A DNA stretch of 12,830 bases from Actinomycetes bacterium. GTDB lineage: Bacteria; Actinomycetota; Acidimicrobiia; Acidimicrobiales; Bog-793. The translations under genes and the position numbers were made by a program. The stretch spans positions 1 to 12,830 of the forward strand of contig JAKACF010000053.1 of assembly GCA_021821585.1 (NCBI GenBank), in the 5' to 3' direction. The notes under the pieces are model-generated. The model saw only the letters and a list, made by a program, of their open reading frames with translations, was not told the origin of the DNA and did not search any database. Below are positions 4,861-12,830 of this stretch, in pieces (the stretch's first letter is position 1; every line of letters starts with the position of its first letter).

Positions 4861-7800
4861 CTAGCGCGGTGCGGTGGAGGCGGTCCCCTGGTCGGAACGG
4901 AAGCGCTCGCTCACCACCTTCGAGGCACCGCCGGGCTGCATCGTCACGCCGTAGATGACGTCGGCCGACTCCATCGTCCGCTTCTGGTGGGAGACGATCA
5001 CGAGCTGGGCCTCGTGACGGAACTCGTCGACGAGGTCGAGGAAGCGGTGGAGGTTGACGTCGTCGAGGGCGGCCTCGACCTCGTCCATCAGGTAGAACGG
5101 CGACGGCCGGCTGCGGAAGACGGCGAACAGGAAGGCGAGCGCCACGAGCGAGCGCTCGCCGCCCGAGAGCAGCGAGAGACGCCGGACGTTGCGGCCCGCC
5201 GGGCGGGCCTCGATCTCGATCCCCGAGGAGAGCAGGTCGTCCGGCTCGAGGAGGGTGAGCCGGCCGGAGCCGCCCGGGAAGAGGGTCGAGAAGAGCTGCT
5301 CGAAGTGGGTGCAGACGTCGGCGAAGGCCTCCTCGAAGACGCTCACGATCTCCTCGTCGACCGCCTTGATGACCCGGTTGAGCTCGCGGCGCGTGCTCCG
5401 GACGTCCTCGAGCTGGGACGACAGGAAGCTGTCGCGCTCCTCGAGGGCGGCGAGCTCCTCGAGGGCGAGAGGGTTGATCGGCCCGAGCAGTCGAACCTCC
5501 CGCTCGAGCTCGCGGACGCGGGCGGCCGGCGGGATCCCGGGCGGCAGCTCCGGGCACTCGGCCTCGAGCGCCTCGGCCACCTCGGCGTCGAGGTCGTGGC
5601 GGATCGTCTCGATCGCCGTCTCGAGGCGGACCGACAGCTCGGCCCGCTCGAGCTCCCTGCGCTGGGCGTGCTCGCGGCCCTCGGCCAGACGCCGCTCGGT
5701 CGCCGCTCGGTCGCTTCGTGCCGCAGCCAGCCTGGCGCTCACCTCGGCGACGGCCTGCTCCTGGCGGCGCCGCTCCTCCCGCAGCCGGGCGAGATGCTCC
5801 CCGAGGGTCTCCCCGAGGTGTCCGAGCTCGCCCGCCAGGCGCCCGAGCGCCCTGCCGGCGGCCTCATGGGTCCGGCGGCGCTCGGCGGCCTGCTCGCGGG
5901 CGGCCTCGTAGCCGGCGAGGCGGCGCTCCACCTCGGCCCGGCGCTCTCCGAGGACGCTCCGGCGCTCGTCGAGACCGGCCGCCCGCACCCCGAAGTCCGA
6001 CTGCCGCCCGGCGAGCTCACGCGCCCGGTGCGACAGCTCCCGGCGCACCTCGGCCACCGCCGCCTCGGTCGCCTGCCGCTCGGCCTCGGCCTGCTCGGCG
6101 AGGGCGAGGTGGGCCTCGTGCTCCTCGAGCAGCGCCTCCAGGCGGCCCACCTGCTCGGACGCCGTCGCCCGGGCGGCCTCGAGCCGGTCGAGCTCGGCCG
6201 ACAGTCCCTCGAGGCGCCGGGCGGCCTCCGCGGTCTGCTCCTCGACCTGGCGGGCCTCGGCGGCCGCGCTCGCCGCTGCAGAGCCCGCCTCCGAGGCGGC
6301 GCGGCGTGCGGCGCTCCAGGCTCGCCTGGCCTCCTCGGCCGACACGCGGGCGGCGTCGGACTCATCCTCGGCCACCCCCGCCTCGGCGAGCACGACCTCG
6401 AGCGCCGCCCGCGTCGCGCCGGCGCGACCGGCGCCGAGGCGCCAGCCCCGCGCCGAGAAGCGGTCTCCCTCGGTGGTCACGACGACCGTTCCGGGCCCGC
6501 CGCCGGCGGCGAGCTCGAGTGCCTGGCGGATGCCGCTCTCGCAGCAGACCACGCCGGCGAGCAGGCGGTCGAGGAGCCGGTCGGCGCCCGGACGGCGACC
6601 CCGCACCCTCGCACGGAGGCCGTCCCCGCCCTGGCCGGGCGACCCGGGTCCTCCCGCCGCCTCGACCGACAGGACGGCTCCGGTGAGCCCGAGCTCGTGC
6701 AGGTGCTCGACCGCCCGTCGCGCCTCGGCGGCGCCCTCGACCACGACGGCGGAGAGCGCCTCCTCGACGGCCGCCTCGAAGGCCCGCTCGTAGCCCTCGT
6801 CCACCTCGACGATGTCGAGGAGCGTCCCGACGACGCCGGGGCGGCCCTCGAGCCGCTCGACCCCGGCACGGGCGGACGCCTCGTCGAGGGCACCCTGCAG
6901 CGCCTCTGCCCGGGCGCGCAGTCGCTGGAGGACCTCGGTCGCCTCGAGGGACGCCGCCTCGGCGGCCGTGACGGCGTCGGCCGCCTCCCGCTCGGCCTCC
7001 TCGGCTCGGGCCTGGCCGGACCGGAGGCTGGCGAGCGACCCCGCCCCGGCGTCGGCGGCCTCGGAGAGGTGCTCGAGGCGCTGGTGGAGCTCGCGCCGCT
7101 GCCGGGCGAGCGACTCGGCCCGCTCGGCCGACCGGGCGAGCGACTCGCGGGCACCGGACAGCTGGCGGAGCACGGCGTCGCGCTCCCGGCGCGCCTCGAC
7201 GGCCGACCGCCTGCCGGCGGCGGGGTCGCCGCCGGCAGGCGGCGGCTCGGGGTGGCGGGCCTCGAAGGCCTGCTCGTCGGCCGCCAGCTCGTCGGCCAGA
7301 CGCTCGAGCTCCTCCCGTTCGGGGAGCAGGCTGCCGGCCGCCTCCTCGAGGAGTGAGAGCTCGTCTGCCAGGTGGGCCGACTCGGCCTCGAGCGAGGAGA
7401 CGACGTCGGTCTCGGCCGAGGCCGCCAGGGAAGCCTCCACCCGCCGGCGGCGCTCGGCGACGAGGTTGGCGACGCCACGGACCCGCTCGGCGAGCCGCTC
7501 GGCGCGCGACAGCTCCGAGACGAGCTCGCTCGACTGCTCGGCGGCGAGCGTCGCCTCGCTCGCCGCCACCACCTCGTCGAGGCGGGAGAGCGCCCCCTTC
7601 AGGCGGTCCTCCTCCCCGGCGAGCTCGGTGCGCTGGCGGTCGTTCTCCTCGAGCCGGGTCCGCAGCGACTGCACCTCGCGGCCGGCGACGTAGAGGCGGA
7701 GCGCCTGCAGCTCGGCCACGAGGGCCCCGTGGCGGCGGGCGGCCTCCGCCTGGCGCTCGAGCGGGCGCAGCTGCCGGCGGACCTCGCGGAGCAGGTCCTG

Positions 7801-8373
7801 CAGGCGCAGCAGGTTGGCCTCGGTGGAGTCGAGCCGCCGCTCGGCGCGCTCCCGGCGGCGCCGGTACTTGAGGATGCCGGCCGCCTCCTCGATCACGGCC
7901 CGGCGGTCCTCCGGGCGGGCGTCGAGGACGCCCGCCAGCTGGCCCTGGCTCATGATGACGTGCTGCTGCCGGCCGACCCCGGCATCCGAGAGCAGCTCCT
8001 GGATGTCGAGCAGGCGGCAGGCGGCGCCGTTCATCGAGTACTCGCTCTCGCCGGTGCGAAAGAGCGTCCTCGTGATCGTCACCTCCGCCAGGTCGACCGG
8101 GAGCTTTCGCGAGCTGTTGTCGATCGTGAGCGAGACCTCGGCCCGCCCGAGGGCGGGGCGCTTGGCGGTGCCGGCGAAGATGACGTCGTCCATCTTGGTC
8201 GAGCGGACGACCCGGGGGCCCTGGGCGCCGAGCACCCAGGCGACGGCGTCGACGACGTTGGACTTGCCCGACCCGTTCGGACCGACCACGACGGTGACGC
8301 CCGGCTCGAACTCGAGGGTCGTCGGGTCCGCGAACGACTTGAACCCGCGAAGCGTGAGGGACTTGAGGTGCAC
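4861..8373 (-). CDS. smc: Chromosome segregation protein SMC
   Basis: SMC is the ATPase of the bacterial condensin-like complex with ScpA and ScpB; it compacts and resolves the nucleoid. At 1170 residues it is a normal family length. Visible parts are: N-terminal head with Walker A GPNGSGKSN (31-39) and Q-loop region VIMSQGQ (139-145); N-terminal coiled coil (about 175-505); hinge (about 505-660, beginning GRPGVVGTLLDIVEV); C-terminal coiled coil (about 660-1010); and C-terminal head with signature LSGGERS (1069-1075) and Walker B FYLMDE (1093-1098). The start is a GTG at 8373, only 12 bases after the stop of the upstream glycosyltransferase. A GGTGAGGG ribosome binding site fills that gap, so translational coupling is likely. 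A Pro/Gly-rich insert at residues 378-389, encoded by a perfect hairpin, interrupts the N-terminal coil. Genes for scpA and scpB are not in the window. Confidence 0.97.
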   Translation of the reverse strand: MHLKSLTLRGFKSFADPTTLEFEPGVTVVVGPNGSGKSNVVDAVAWVLGAQGPRVVRSTKMDDVIFAGTAKRPALGRAEVSLTIDNSSRKLPVDLAEVTITRTLFRTGESEYSMNGAACRLLDIQELLSDAGVGRQQHVIMSQGQLAGVLDARPEDRRAVIEEAAGILKYRRRRERAERRLDSTEANLLRLQDLLREVRRQLRPLERQAEAARRHGALVAELQALRLYVAGREVQSLRTRLEENDRQRTELAGEEDRLKGALSRLDEVVAASEATLAAEQSSELVSELSRAERLAERVRGVANLVAERRRRVEASLAASAETDVVSSLEAESAHLADELSLLEEAAGSLLPEREELERLADELAADEQAFEARHPEPPPAGGDPAAGRRSAVEARRERDAVLRQLSGARESLARSAERAESLARQRRELHQRLEHLSEAADAGAGSLASLRSGQARAEEAEREAADAVTAAEAASLEATEVLQRLRARAEALQGALDEASARAGVERLEGRPGVVGTLLDIVEVDEGYERAFEAAVEEALSAVVVEGAAEARRAVEHLHELGLTGAVLSVEAAGGPGSPGQGGDGLRARVRGRRPGADRLLDRLLAGVVCCESGIRQALELAAGGGPGTVVVTTEGDRFSARGWRLGAGRAGATRAALEVVLAEAGVAEDESDAARVSAEEARRAWSAARRAASEAGSAAASAAAEARQVEEQTAEAARRLEGLSAELDRLEAARATASEQVGRLEALLEEHEAHLALAEQAEAERQATEAAVAEVRRELSHRARELAGRQSDFGVRAAGLDERRSVLGERRAEVERRLAGYEAAREQAAERRRTHEAAGRALGRLAGELGHLGETLGEHLARLREERRRQEQAVAEVSARLAAARSDRAATERRLAEGREHAQRRELERAELSVRLETAIETIRHDLDAEVAEALEAECPELPPGIPPAARVRELEREVRLLGPINPLALEELAALEERDSFLSSQLEDVRSTRRELNRVIKAVDEEIVSVFEEAFADVCTHFEQLFSTLFPGGSGRLTLLEPDDLLSSGIEIEARPAGRNVRRLSLLSGGERSLVALAFLFAVFRSRPSPFYLMDEVEAALDDVNLHRFLDLVDEFRHEAQLVIVSHQKRTMESADVIYGVTMQPGGASKVVSERFRSDQGTASTAPR
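7207..7242. repeat. Perfect 16-bp-arm inverted repeat inside smc, exactly 12 codons
   Basis: Bases 7207-7222 are perfectly complementary to 7227-7242, with a 4-base loop (GGGT on the plus strand). All but one pair per arm are G-C. The 36 bases coincide exactly, and in phase, with smc codons 378-389, encoding PPAGGDPAAGRR in the middle of the N-terminal coiled coil. The length being a multiple of three, the phase, and the break in heptad-type sequence fit an in-frame palindromic insertion, or a natural coil break with GC-rich codons. Confidence 0.7.
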
Positions 8374-8385
8374 TGCGCCCTCACC

Positions 8386-11300
8386 CTAGCCCGGGGGCCG
8401 TCTCCCGCCCGGGTTCGCCGGCGCCCCCTCCCGGCGCCGCCGGAGCGCCTCGAGACCCGCGTCCGCGCCGAGGAGTCCGAGGGCGATCCAGACCAGGCTC
8501 GATGCCACCGAGAAGTGGGAGGGCCAGCCGCCGCCGGGCAGGTAGCGGTCGACGTGCTCGCCGACGGCGACGGTGAGGGCGCCGGCGACAAGGACGGCGG
8601 TGGCGGCGGCCGGGAGGATGAGCCGGCCCCGGGGAAGGGCCATCGCGAGGAGGCTCACGACCGCCACGACGGCGCCCGCGAGCGGTCCGGCGATGGCGAA
8701 GGCGCCGAGGGCGGCGAGCACCGCCCCGAGGGCGATGCGGGAGCTCCGGCGCACCGGTGAGGCGACGAGGGCCCCCTCGTGCAGCACCGACCCGTCAGAG
8801 AGCGGCCCTCCGGGGGCCCGGCGGCGGCGGCGCAGCAGGGGGACGAGGAGGATCACCGCACAGGCGAAGACGGCCACCGCCGACACGACGAGGGCGGCGT
8901 CGACGGCCCTCTGGGGGGCGAAGGTGAGGTCGACGCTGAAGGGGCGCCCGGCCGCGGCCGCCGCGGCCGGGCGCACCAGCCAGCCGTTGGCGAAGCCGTC
9001 GACGAGCACGTGGGGACCGAGCGTGCCCCCGGTCGTGCTGGCGCTCCAGCCGGCGTTCATGCTCTGGCCGAGCACGAGGAGGAACGGCCTGCGCGCCCCC
9101 GACACCTCGAGGTGGAGCGAGGTGGCCGACTGCGAGAGCACCTTCACCCGGGGAGCGCCGGGGCTCCCGGTGCCCGCCGGCGGGGCGAGCGAGCCGTTGC
9201 CGGGCTCGGGCATGGCGGCACCGCCGGGCGCCGAGTCGAGCGCCAGCTGGTCGAGGTTGAGCCCCGTCACCGCCCCCTCGGCCGCCTGGAGCAGGTGGAG
9301 CCCCGGGCCGAGCCGGATCGCCCGCTCCCCGCCGCAGAGCGAGACCCTGAGCCCGTCACCGGCGAGCGCCGCCGCGGTGGAGCCGGTGATCTCGAGCGGG
9401 ACGGGGCGGCCGTCCACCCGCAGCAGGTTCTGGCGGCAGACCGCCGGGATGCTCGCCGGGAGCCTGTCGGGGGGGACGCCGGGGATCCCGACCTCCGCCA
9501 CGCCGATCGGGAGCGCCGTCTCGAGCGAGGTCTCGTAGCTGAGGGTGTCGCGCACGGCCACCTTGGTGAAGGTGAGCTGGAGCACCCTGCCGCGCACCGG
9601 GGGGAAGCTCACGTGCACCGTCGTCTCCGAACCGGCCCCTCTCGTCACCGGGATCGCCGGCAGGGGCACCACCCGCCTCACCCCCCCGGCCGAGACGACC
9701 ATGCGGGTCGGGCGGGAGTGCTCGGCGTCCGAGGCGAGCCTGAGGGTGAGATGGCCGACCGAGAGGTCGTGGGCGAAGCGGTAGCGCAGCCAGGAGTCGA
9801 CGACGGCGTGCCTGCCCATCCCCGGCATCCACACCGTCCGCCCGTTGCCGTCGAGGGTGGCGCTGGCGGTCGCCCCGAGGTTGCCCGGCATCCTGCTCGA
9901 CGAGCTCGCCTCGACGACGACCGGGTTGGTGCGCCCGACGAGGCGGTCGATGACCTGGTCGGGTACGAGGTTCGAGAGGCGCGCCGTCCCGACGAGGGAG
10001 AACGAACGGGCGGTCGGGAGCCGGAACTGGCGGACGATGGCGGGCTCGGGGCTGGCGCGGGGCGGGACGGGCGCCACCCGCTCGCGCGTCATGACGAGGG
10101 TGAGCCGGTCCCTGAGCGAGGAGGCGCCGGCCCGGGCGAGCAGGTCGCCCGGCATGGAGACGACCTGGGTCGACTTGAGGTTCCCGACCCGGATCTCGGC
10201 GAAGCCGACGAGGCTCGAGCCGACCGGCGCCGGGCCCGGTCCCGTGAGGAAGTTCGTCGCGTCGATGCGGACCCGCATCGTCGTGAAGCGGCGGCGCGGG
10301 AAGGCGACGACCTCGCCGGCGGCGGTGCGCGACTGCGGGCCGAGGTCGACGGTGACCGGGTGCCGGCCGTCGAAGGTGAGCGTCACCTTGGTGACCCACT
10401 GGTTCGTGAGCCACGCCTCGTTGCGCCGGGGCAGCGGCTGGACGAGGGTGACGCTGTCGGCGCTCACCGGGTGGCGGGCGGTCACCTGCCACCACTGCCC
10501 GAGGATCGGGGACTCGACGGTCCCCTCGGTCTCCCACGCCGTCTTGAGGTTGCCGTCGATGGCGTTGGACGGGCGCTCCTCGGAGCGCAGCGTGAACGCC
10601 GTCCCGTAGGAGGAGGCCGTCACCGACCTGATGCCGGTGAGGACCGAGGTCGTCATCGCCGAGGTGGGGGCCCCCGGGAAGAGGTCGAAGCCGGGCTCGT
10701 TGGCGACGAAGGCGGTCGGCCGCTCCGAGGCCGTCTCGGTGTAGCCGGTGTTCTCCGCCAGGCTGTTCCACTCGAAGGCCTGCTTGCGGTTGGTGTCGGT
10801 GACGACGAGCTGAGCAGGGTGCGAGAGGACCTCCCGGGCGAGGAGGCGATGGGTGTCGAGGGTGCCCGAGAACAGGATCGTCGGGTTGCCCGACAGCAGG
10901 CCGACGTCGGCAGCCGAGACGATGCCGACGTTGTCGCCGGCGACGACGAGCGGGTCGGCGAGGCTGTCGGCCCGGACGATCGGCCGCGGGTCGCTCACCG
11001 GGTAGACCGCCAGCGGCCGGGTCGCCGGGAGCCCGGGGGGGAGGTCGAAGTAGGTCTCGTCGTACATCGGCAGGCTCGGCCGGTTGACCCCGGGCGCACC
11101 GAAGCGGACGGGGGCACCGAGACCGGGCGGGCGGGCGGCGAGGTCGTGCGCGAGCAGGGCCGGCCGGGGCGGGTCGTAGCGGGCGTACTGCTGGTCGTAC
11201 TCGACGAGGACGTCCCCGACGCTCATGAGGCGGGCGATCGGCGCCAGTGCGGAGAAGTCCATCGTCCCCTGCTGGAGGGGGTTGTCGAGGGCGTAGAGGA

Positions 11301-12830
11301 GGTTGGCCGTCGGCATCGAGCCCTGGATGAACTGCTCGTGGACCACATAGGGGCGCCGGATCAGGCCCGGCCACACCGGGTCGACGGTGTCGCCCCAGGT
11401 GTAGGCGGCGAAGTCGTTGCCGGGAAGGGAGTACACCCTCGTCCCCGGCCGGTGGGCGTCGAGGTAGCGGGCGGCCGCCCTCACGTAGGAGGGCGGGGCG
11501 GCGGGCTGGGAGAACTGGCTGATGACGGTCTCGCCCATGAGCAGCGGCGTGCTGGCGGCGAGGACGACGCCGAGCGCCGCCAGGTCGAGCAGCCTCGAGA
11601 GGCGCACCAGCCTCGAGCCGATGGCCGCCAGCCCCGCCCCGAGCAGCATGGCGAGGCCGAGCATGACGAGCGGCGTCGCCCGGTCGGTCGAGCGCAACGC
11701 CTCGCCTGCCGTCGTGCCCGTCATGAAGGCCTTGTCGAGGGCGCCGAGCGGGGTGGGCGAGGCGAACGGGTGCGGGCCGACCGAGAGCACCATGCCGACC
11801 ACGACGAGGGCCACGAAGTAGGCGCGCAGGCGCCAGCGGCTGATCGTGGCGGCGGCGAAGGCGCCGATCGGGACGGCGTAGCTCACCGCGATGAGGAGGA
11901 TGTTCGTCGTGTACTGGATGGACGACCTGGTCCACAGCCCGAGGCGGTCCCCGTTGTAGAAGTACCAGTAGCCGAGCCCCCGGATCACCTCGGAGGCCGC
12001 GGCGGCGGAGCTGGCGGCCTCGACGCTCTCGGTGTACTTCAGGATGTCGACGCCGAACATCCCCTCGATCGTCAGCCCGGCGATCCACCACAGCGAGGTG
12101 AGGATCGAGAGCAGGCCCGTCTTCACCAGCACGACGAGGGCGTCGCGGGTCGTGAGCTCCCGCTCGACGAAGACGGCGTAGGGCAGGTAGACGAGCGGCG
12201 CCACGACGACGTAGACGACCGAGCTCGCGTTGATGCCGCTCACGACGGTGAGGACGAGGGCGAAGGCGGCCGGGTAGCGCCAGCCCTTCTCCCGGCAGGC
12301 GCGGGCCATGAAGCCGACGAGGAACGGCAACCCCGCGAAGGGGAGGAGGATCACCGAGATCCGCCCGGCGTACTGCATGACGTAGGGCGACAGCCCGTAG
12401 GCCGTGGCGGCGACGAGCCGGGCGCCGTCGCTCAGGCCGAAGAGGCGGCCGAGATAGAGGACCCCGGCGGCGGCCGCGAACAGGATGCTCCCGAGCCAGA
12501 GCCGCTGCGCCACCCAGATCGGCACGTGGACCGCGGAGAAGAACCAGAAGAAGGGCCCCATCGGGAACAAGTAGCCGATGTTCTGGTGCGTCACGGTCCC
12601 GAGCGCGACGCCGGGGTCCCACATGTTCGCCGCGCCGGCGAGGAGCCGGCCCGGATCGAGGTAGAGGTAGGTCTTGGTGTCGTCGGAGACGACCCCGGGC
12701 TTGGTGGCGAGCATCGGCGCGTAGCAGATGACGGCGAGCACGAGGTGAAGGCCGGCGCCGCGCCACCTGGCGGCGGACGACGCCCCGGCCGGCCGCGCGC
12801 GGGTGCCCCGGCGCGCGTGGGCGGGCGGGG
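8386..12830 (-). CDS. AftD-like GT-C arabinofuranosyltransferase (DUF3367 type), 5' end beyond window
   Basis: This is a very large polytopic membrane protein with at least 1451 residues from the GTG at 12741. The frame stays open to the window edge. The GTG has no ribosome binding site, and the upstream reading gives a basic tail before WRGAGLHL and the first membrane helix, so the true start is probably outside the window. Numbering from the GTG: helix 1 is followed by the acidic motif VVSDDTKTYLYLDP (Asp20 and Asp21) typical of GT-C enzymes using polyprenyl-phosphate sugars. Many membrane helices extend to about 405. A long extracytoplasmic part (about 405-1270) contains a discoidin-like carbohydrate-binding module around 695-830 (SNAIDGNLKTAWETE) and a likely second around 945-1030. 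Four or five helices follow (1281-1430). Mycobacterial AftD adds arabinofuranose to arabinogalactan and lipoarabinomannan. The acceptor here is unknown. Confidence 0.85.
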   Translation of the reverse strand, partial: PPAHARRGTRARPAGASSAARWRGAGLHLVLAVICYAPMLATKPGVVSDDTKTYLYLDPGRLLAGAANMWDPGVALGTVTHQNIGYLFPMGPFFWFFSAVHVPIWVAQRLWLGSILFAAAAGVLYLGRLFGLSDGARLVAATAYGLSPYVMQYAGRISVILLPFAGLPFLVGFMARACREKGWRYPAAFALVLTVVSGINASSVVYVVVAPLVYLPYAVFVERELTTRDALVVLVKTGLLSILTSLWWIAGLTIEGMFGVDILKYTESVEAASSAAAASEVIRGLGYWYFYNGDRLGLWTRSSIQYTTNILLIAVSYAVPIGAFAAATISRWRLRAYFVALVVVGMVLSVGPHPFASPTPLGALDKAFMTGTTAGEALRSTDRATPLVMLGLAMLLGAGLAAIGSRLVRLSRLLDLAALGVVLAASTPLLMGETVISQFSQPAAPPSYVRAAARYLDAHRPGTRVYSLPGNDFAAYTWGDTVDPVWPGLIRRPYVVHEQFIQGSMPTANLLYALDNPLQQGTMDFSALAPIARLMSVGDVLVEYDQQYARYDPPRPALLAHDLAARPPGLGAPVRFGAPGVNRPSLPMYDETYFDLPPGLPATRPLAVYPVSDPRPIVRADSLADPLVVAGDNVGIVSAADVGLLSGNPTILFSGTLDTHRLLAREVLSHPAQLVVTDTNRKQAFEWNSLAENTGYTETASERPTAFVANEPGFDLFPGAPTSAMTTSVLTGIRSVTASSYGTAFTLRSEERPSNAIDGNLKTAWETEGTVESPILGQWWQVTARHPVSADSVTLVQPLPRRNEAWLTNQWVTKVTLTFDGRHPVTVDLGPQSRTAAGEVVAFPRRRFTTMRVRIDATNFLTGPGPAPVGSSLVGFAEIRVGNLKSTQVVSMPGDLLARAGASSLRDRLTLVMTRERVAPVPPRASPEPAIVRQFRLPTARSFSLVGTARLSNLVPDQVIDRLVGRTNPVVVEASSSSRMPGNLGATASATLDGNGRTVWMPGMGRHAVVDSWLRYRFAHDLSVGHLTLRLASDAEHSRPTRMVVSAGGVRRVVPLPAIPVTRGAGSETTVHVSFPPVRGRVLQLTFTKVAVRDTLSYETSLETALPIGVAEVGIPGVPPDRLPASIPAVCRQNLLRVDGRPVPLEITGSTAAALAGDGLRVSLCGGERAIRLGPGLHLLQAAEGAVTGLNLDQLALDSAPGGAAMPEPGNGSLAPPAGTGSPGAPRVKVLSQSATSLHLEVSGARRPFLLVLGQSMNAGWSASTTGGTLGPHVLVDGFANGWLVRPAAAAAAGRPFSVDLTFAPQRAVDAALVVSAVAVFACAVILLVPLLRRRRRAPGGPLSDGSVLHEGALVASPVRRSSRIALGAVLAALGAFAIAGPLAGAVVAVVSLLAMALPRGRLILPAAATAVLVAGALTVAVGEHVDRYLPGGGWPSHFSVASSLVWIALGLLGADAGLEALRRRREGAPANPGGRRPPG
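8944..8974. repeat. 31-base perfect palindrome inside the AftD-like gene
   Basis: Fifteen bases on each side of C8959 are perfectly complementary, all G or C. On the coding strand the palindrome encodes the poly-alanine tract RPAAAAAAGRP (Ala 1259-1264, numbered from the GTG at 12741). This lies between the last extracytoplasmic segment and the C-terminal membrane helices. Mixed GCC and GCG alanine codons tend to form such palindromes, so compositional origin is likely. Confidence 0.65.

Noticed and set aside
4987..7356. Plus-strand open frame of 789 codons antisense to smc
   Set aside because: It is a codon-bias shadow of smc. Its composition is repetitive Leu/Gly/Arg/Glu with no motif or start signal.
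12739..12741. GTG at 12741 as the true start of the AftD-like gene
   Set aside because: It has no ribosome binding site, would remove part of the first membrane helix, and the frame is open to the window edge with a plausible basic tail. It remains possible as a leaderless start.
9356..12766. Second minus-strand open frame of 1136 codons within the AftD-like gene
   Set aside because: Its Arg/Pro/His-rich composition is that of a frame-shifted reading of the AftD-like gene, which itself has clear membrane helices and CBM motifs.

Overview
This window looks like ordinary, very GC-rich chromosome of an actinobacterium. By eye it is well above 70% GC, and G or C dominates third codon positions. 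The gene content (Ffh, FtsY with an N-terminal membrane anchor, SMC, and a large AftD-like arabinofuranosyltransferase) together with apparently leaderless promoters fits Actinomycetota. A lineage near Acidimicrobiia is my guess, not a demonstrated placement. I see no phage, transposon, CRISPR array, toxin-antitoxin pair, tRNA or rRNA.

Minus strand, in the direction of transcription (right to left): an AftD-like membrane glycosyltransferase whose 5' end lies beyond the window (12830 to 8386); smc for chromosome condensation (8373 to 4861), only 12 bases after it; ftsY, the SRP receptor (2134 to 971); and the first 51 codons of ffh, the SRP GTPase (155 to 1, running off the left edge). The order smc, ftsY, ffh is the familiar bacterial chromosome-segregation and protein-targeting neighbourhood.

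Three plus-strand genes break into this axis. A dienelactone hydrolase-family enzyme (248-964) lies between ffh and ftsY. A duplicated DUF4389 membrane protein (2364-3749) and an alpha/alpha-toroid protein of the squalene cyclase/prenyltransferase-repeat type (3861-4826) lie between ftsY and smc. Each core gene except smc therefore probably has its own promoter. Four starts (ffh, the hydrolase, ftsY and the toroid protein) have a TANNNT hexamer ending 6 to 10 bases before the start codon and no Shine-Dalgarno sequence, which suggests leaderless transcripts. The DUF4389 gene instead has a clear AGGAGG, and smc appears coupled to the gene upstream.

The features most worth a second look are structural. 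A perfect 36-base hairpin inside smc spans exactly 12 codons and puts a Pro/Gly-rich insert into the coiled coil. A near-perfect 22-base palindrome lies in the ftsY/DUF4389 divergent promoter region. Two GGCGCGCC octamers lie in the ffh/hydrolase divergent region. A 12-base palindrome carries the stop codons of two convergent genes. I found no convincing previously undescribed multi-gene system.
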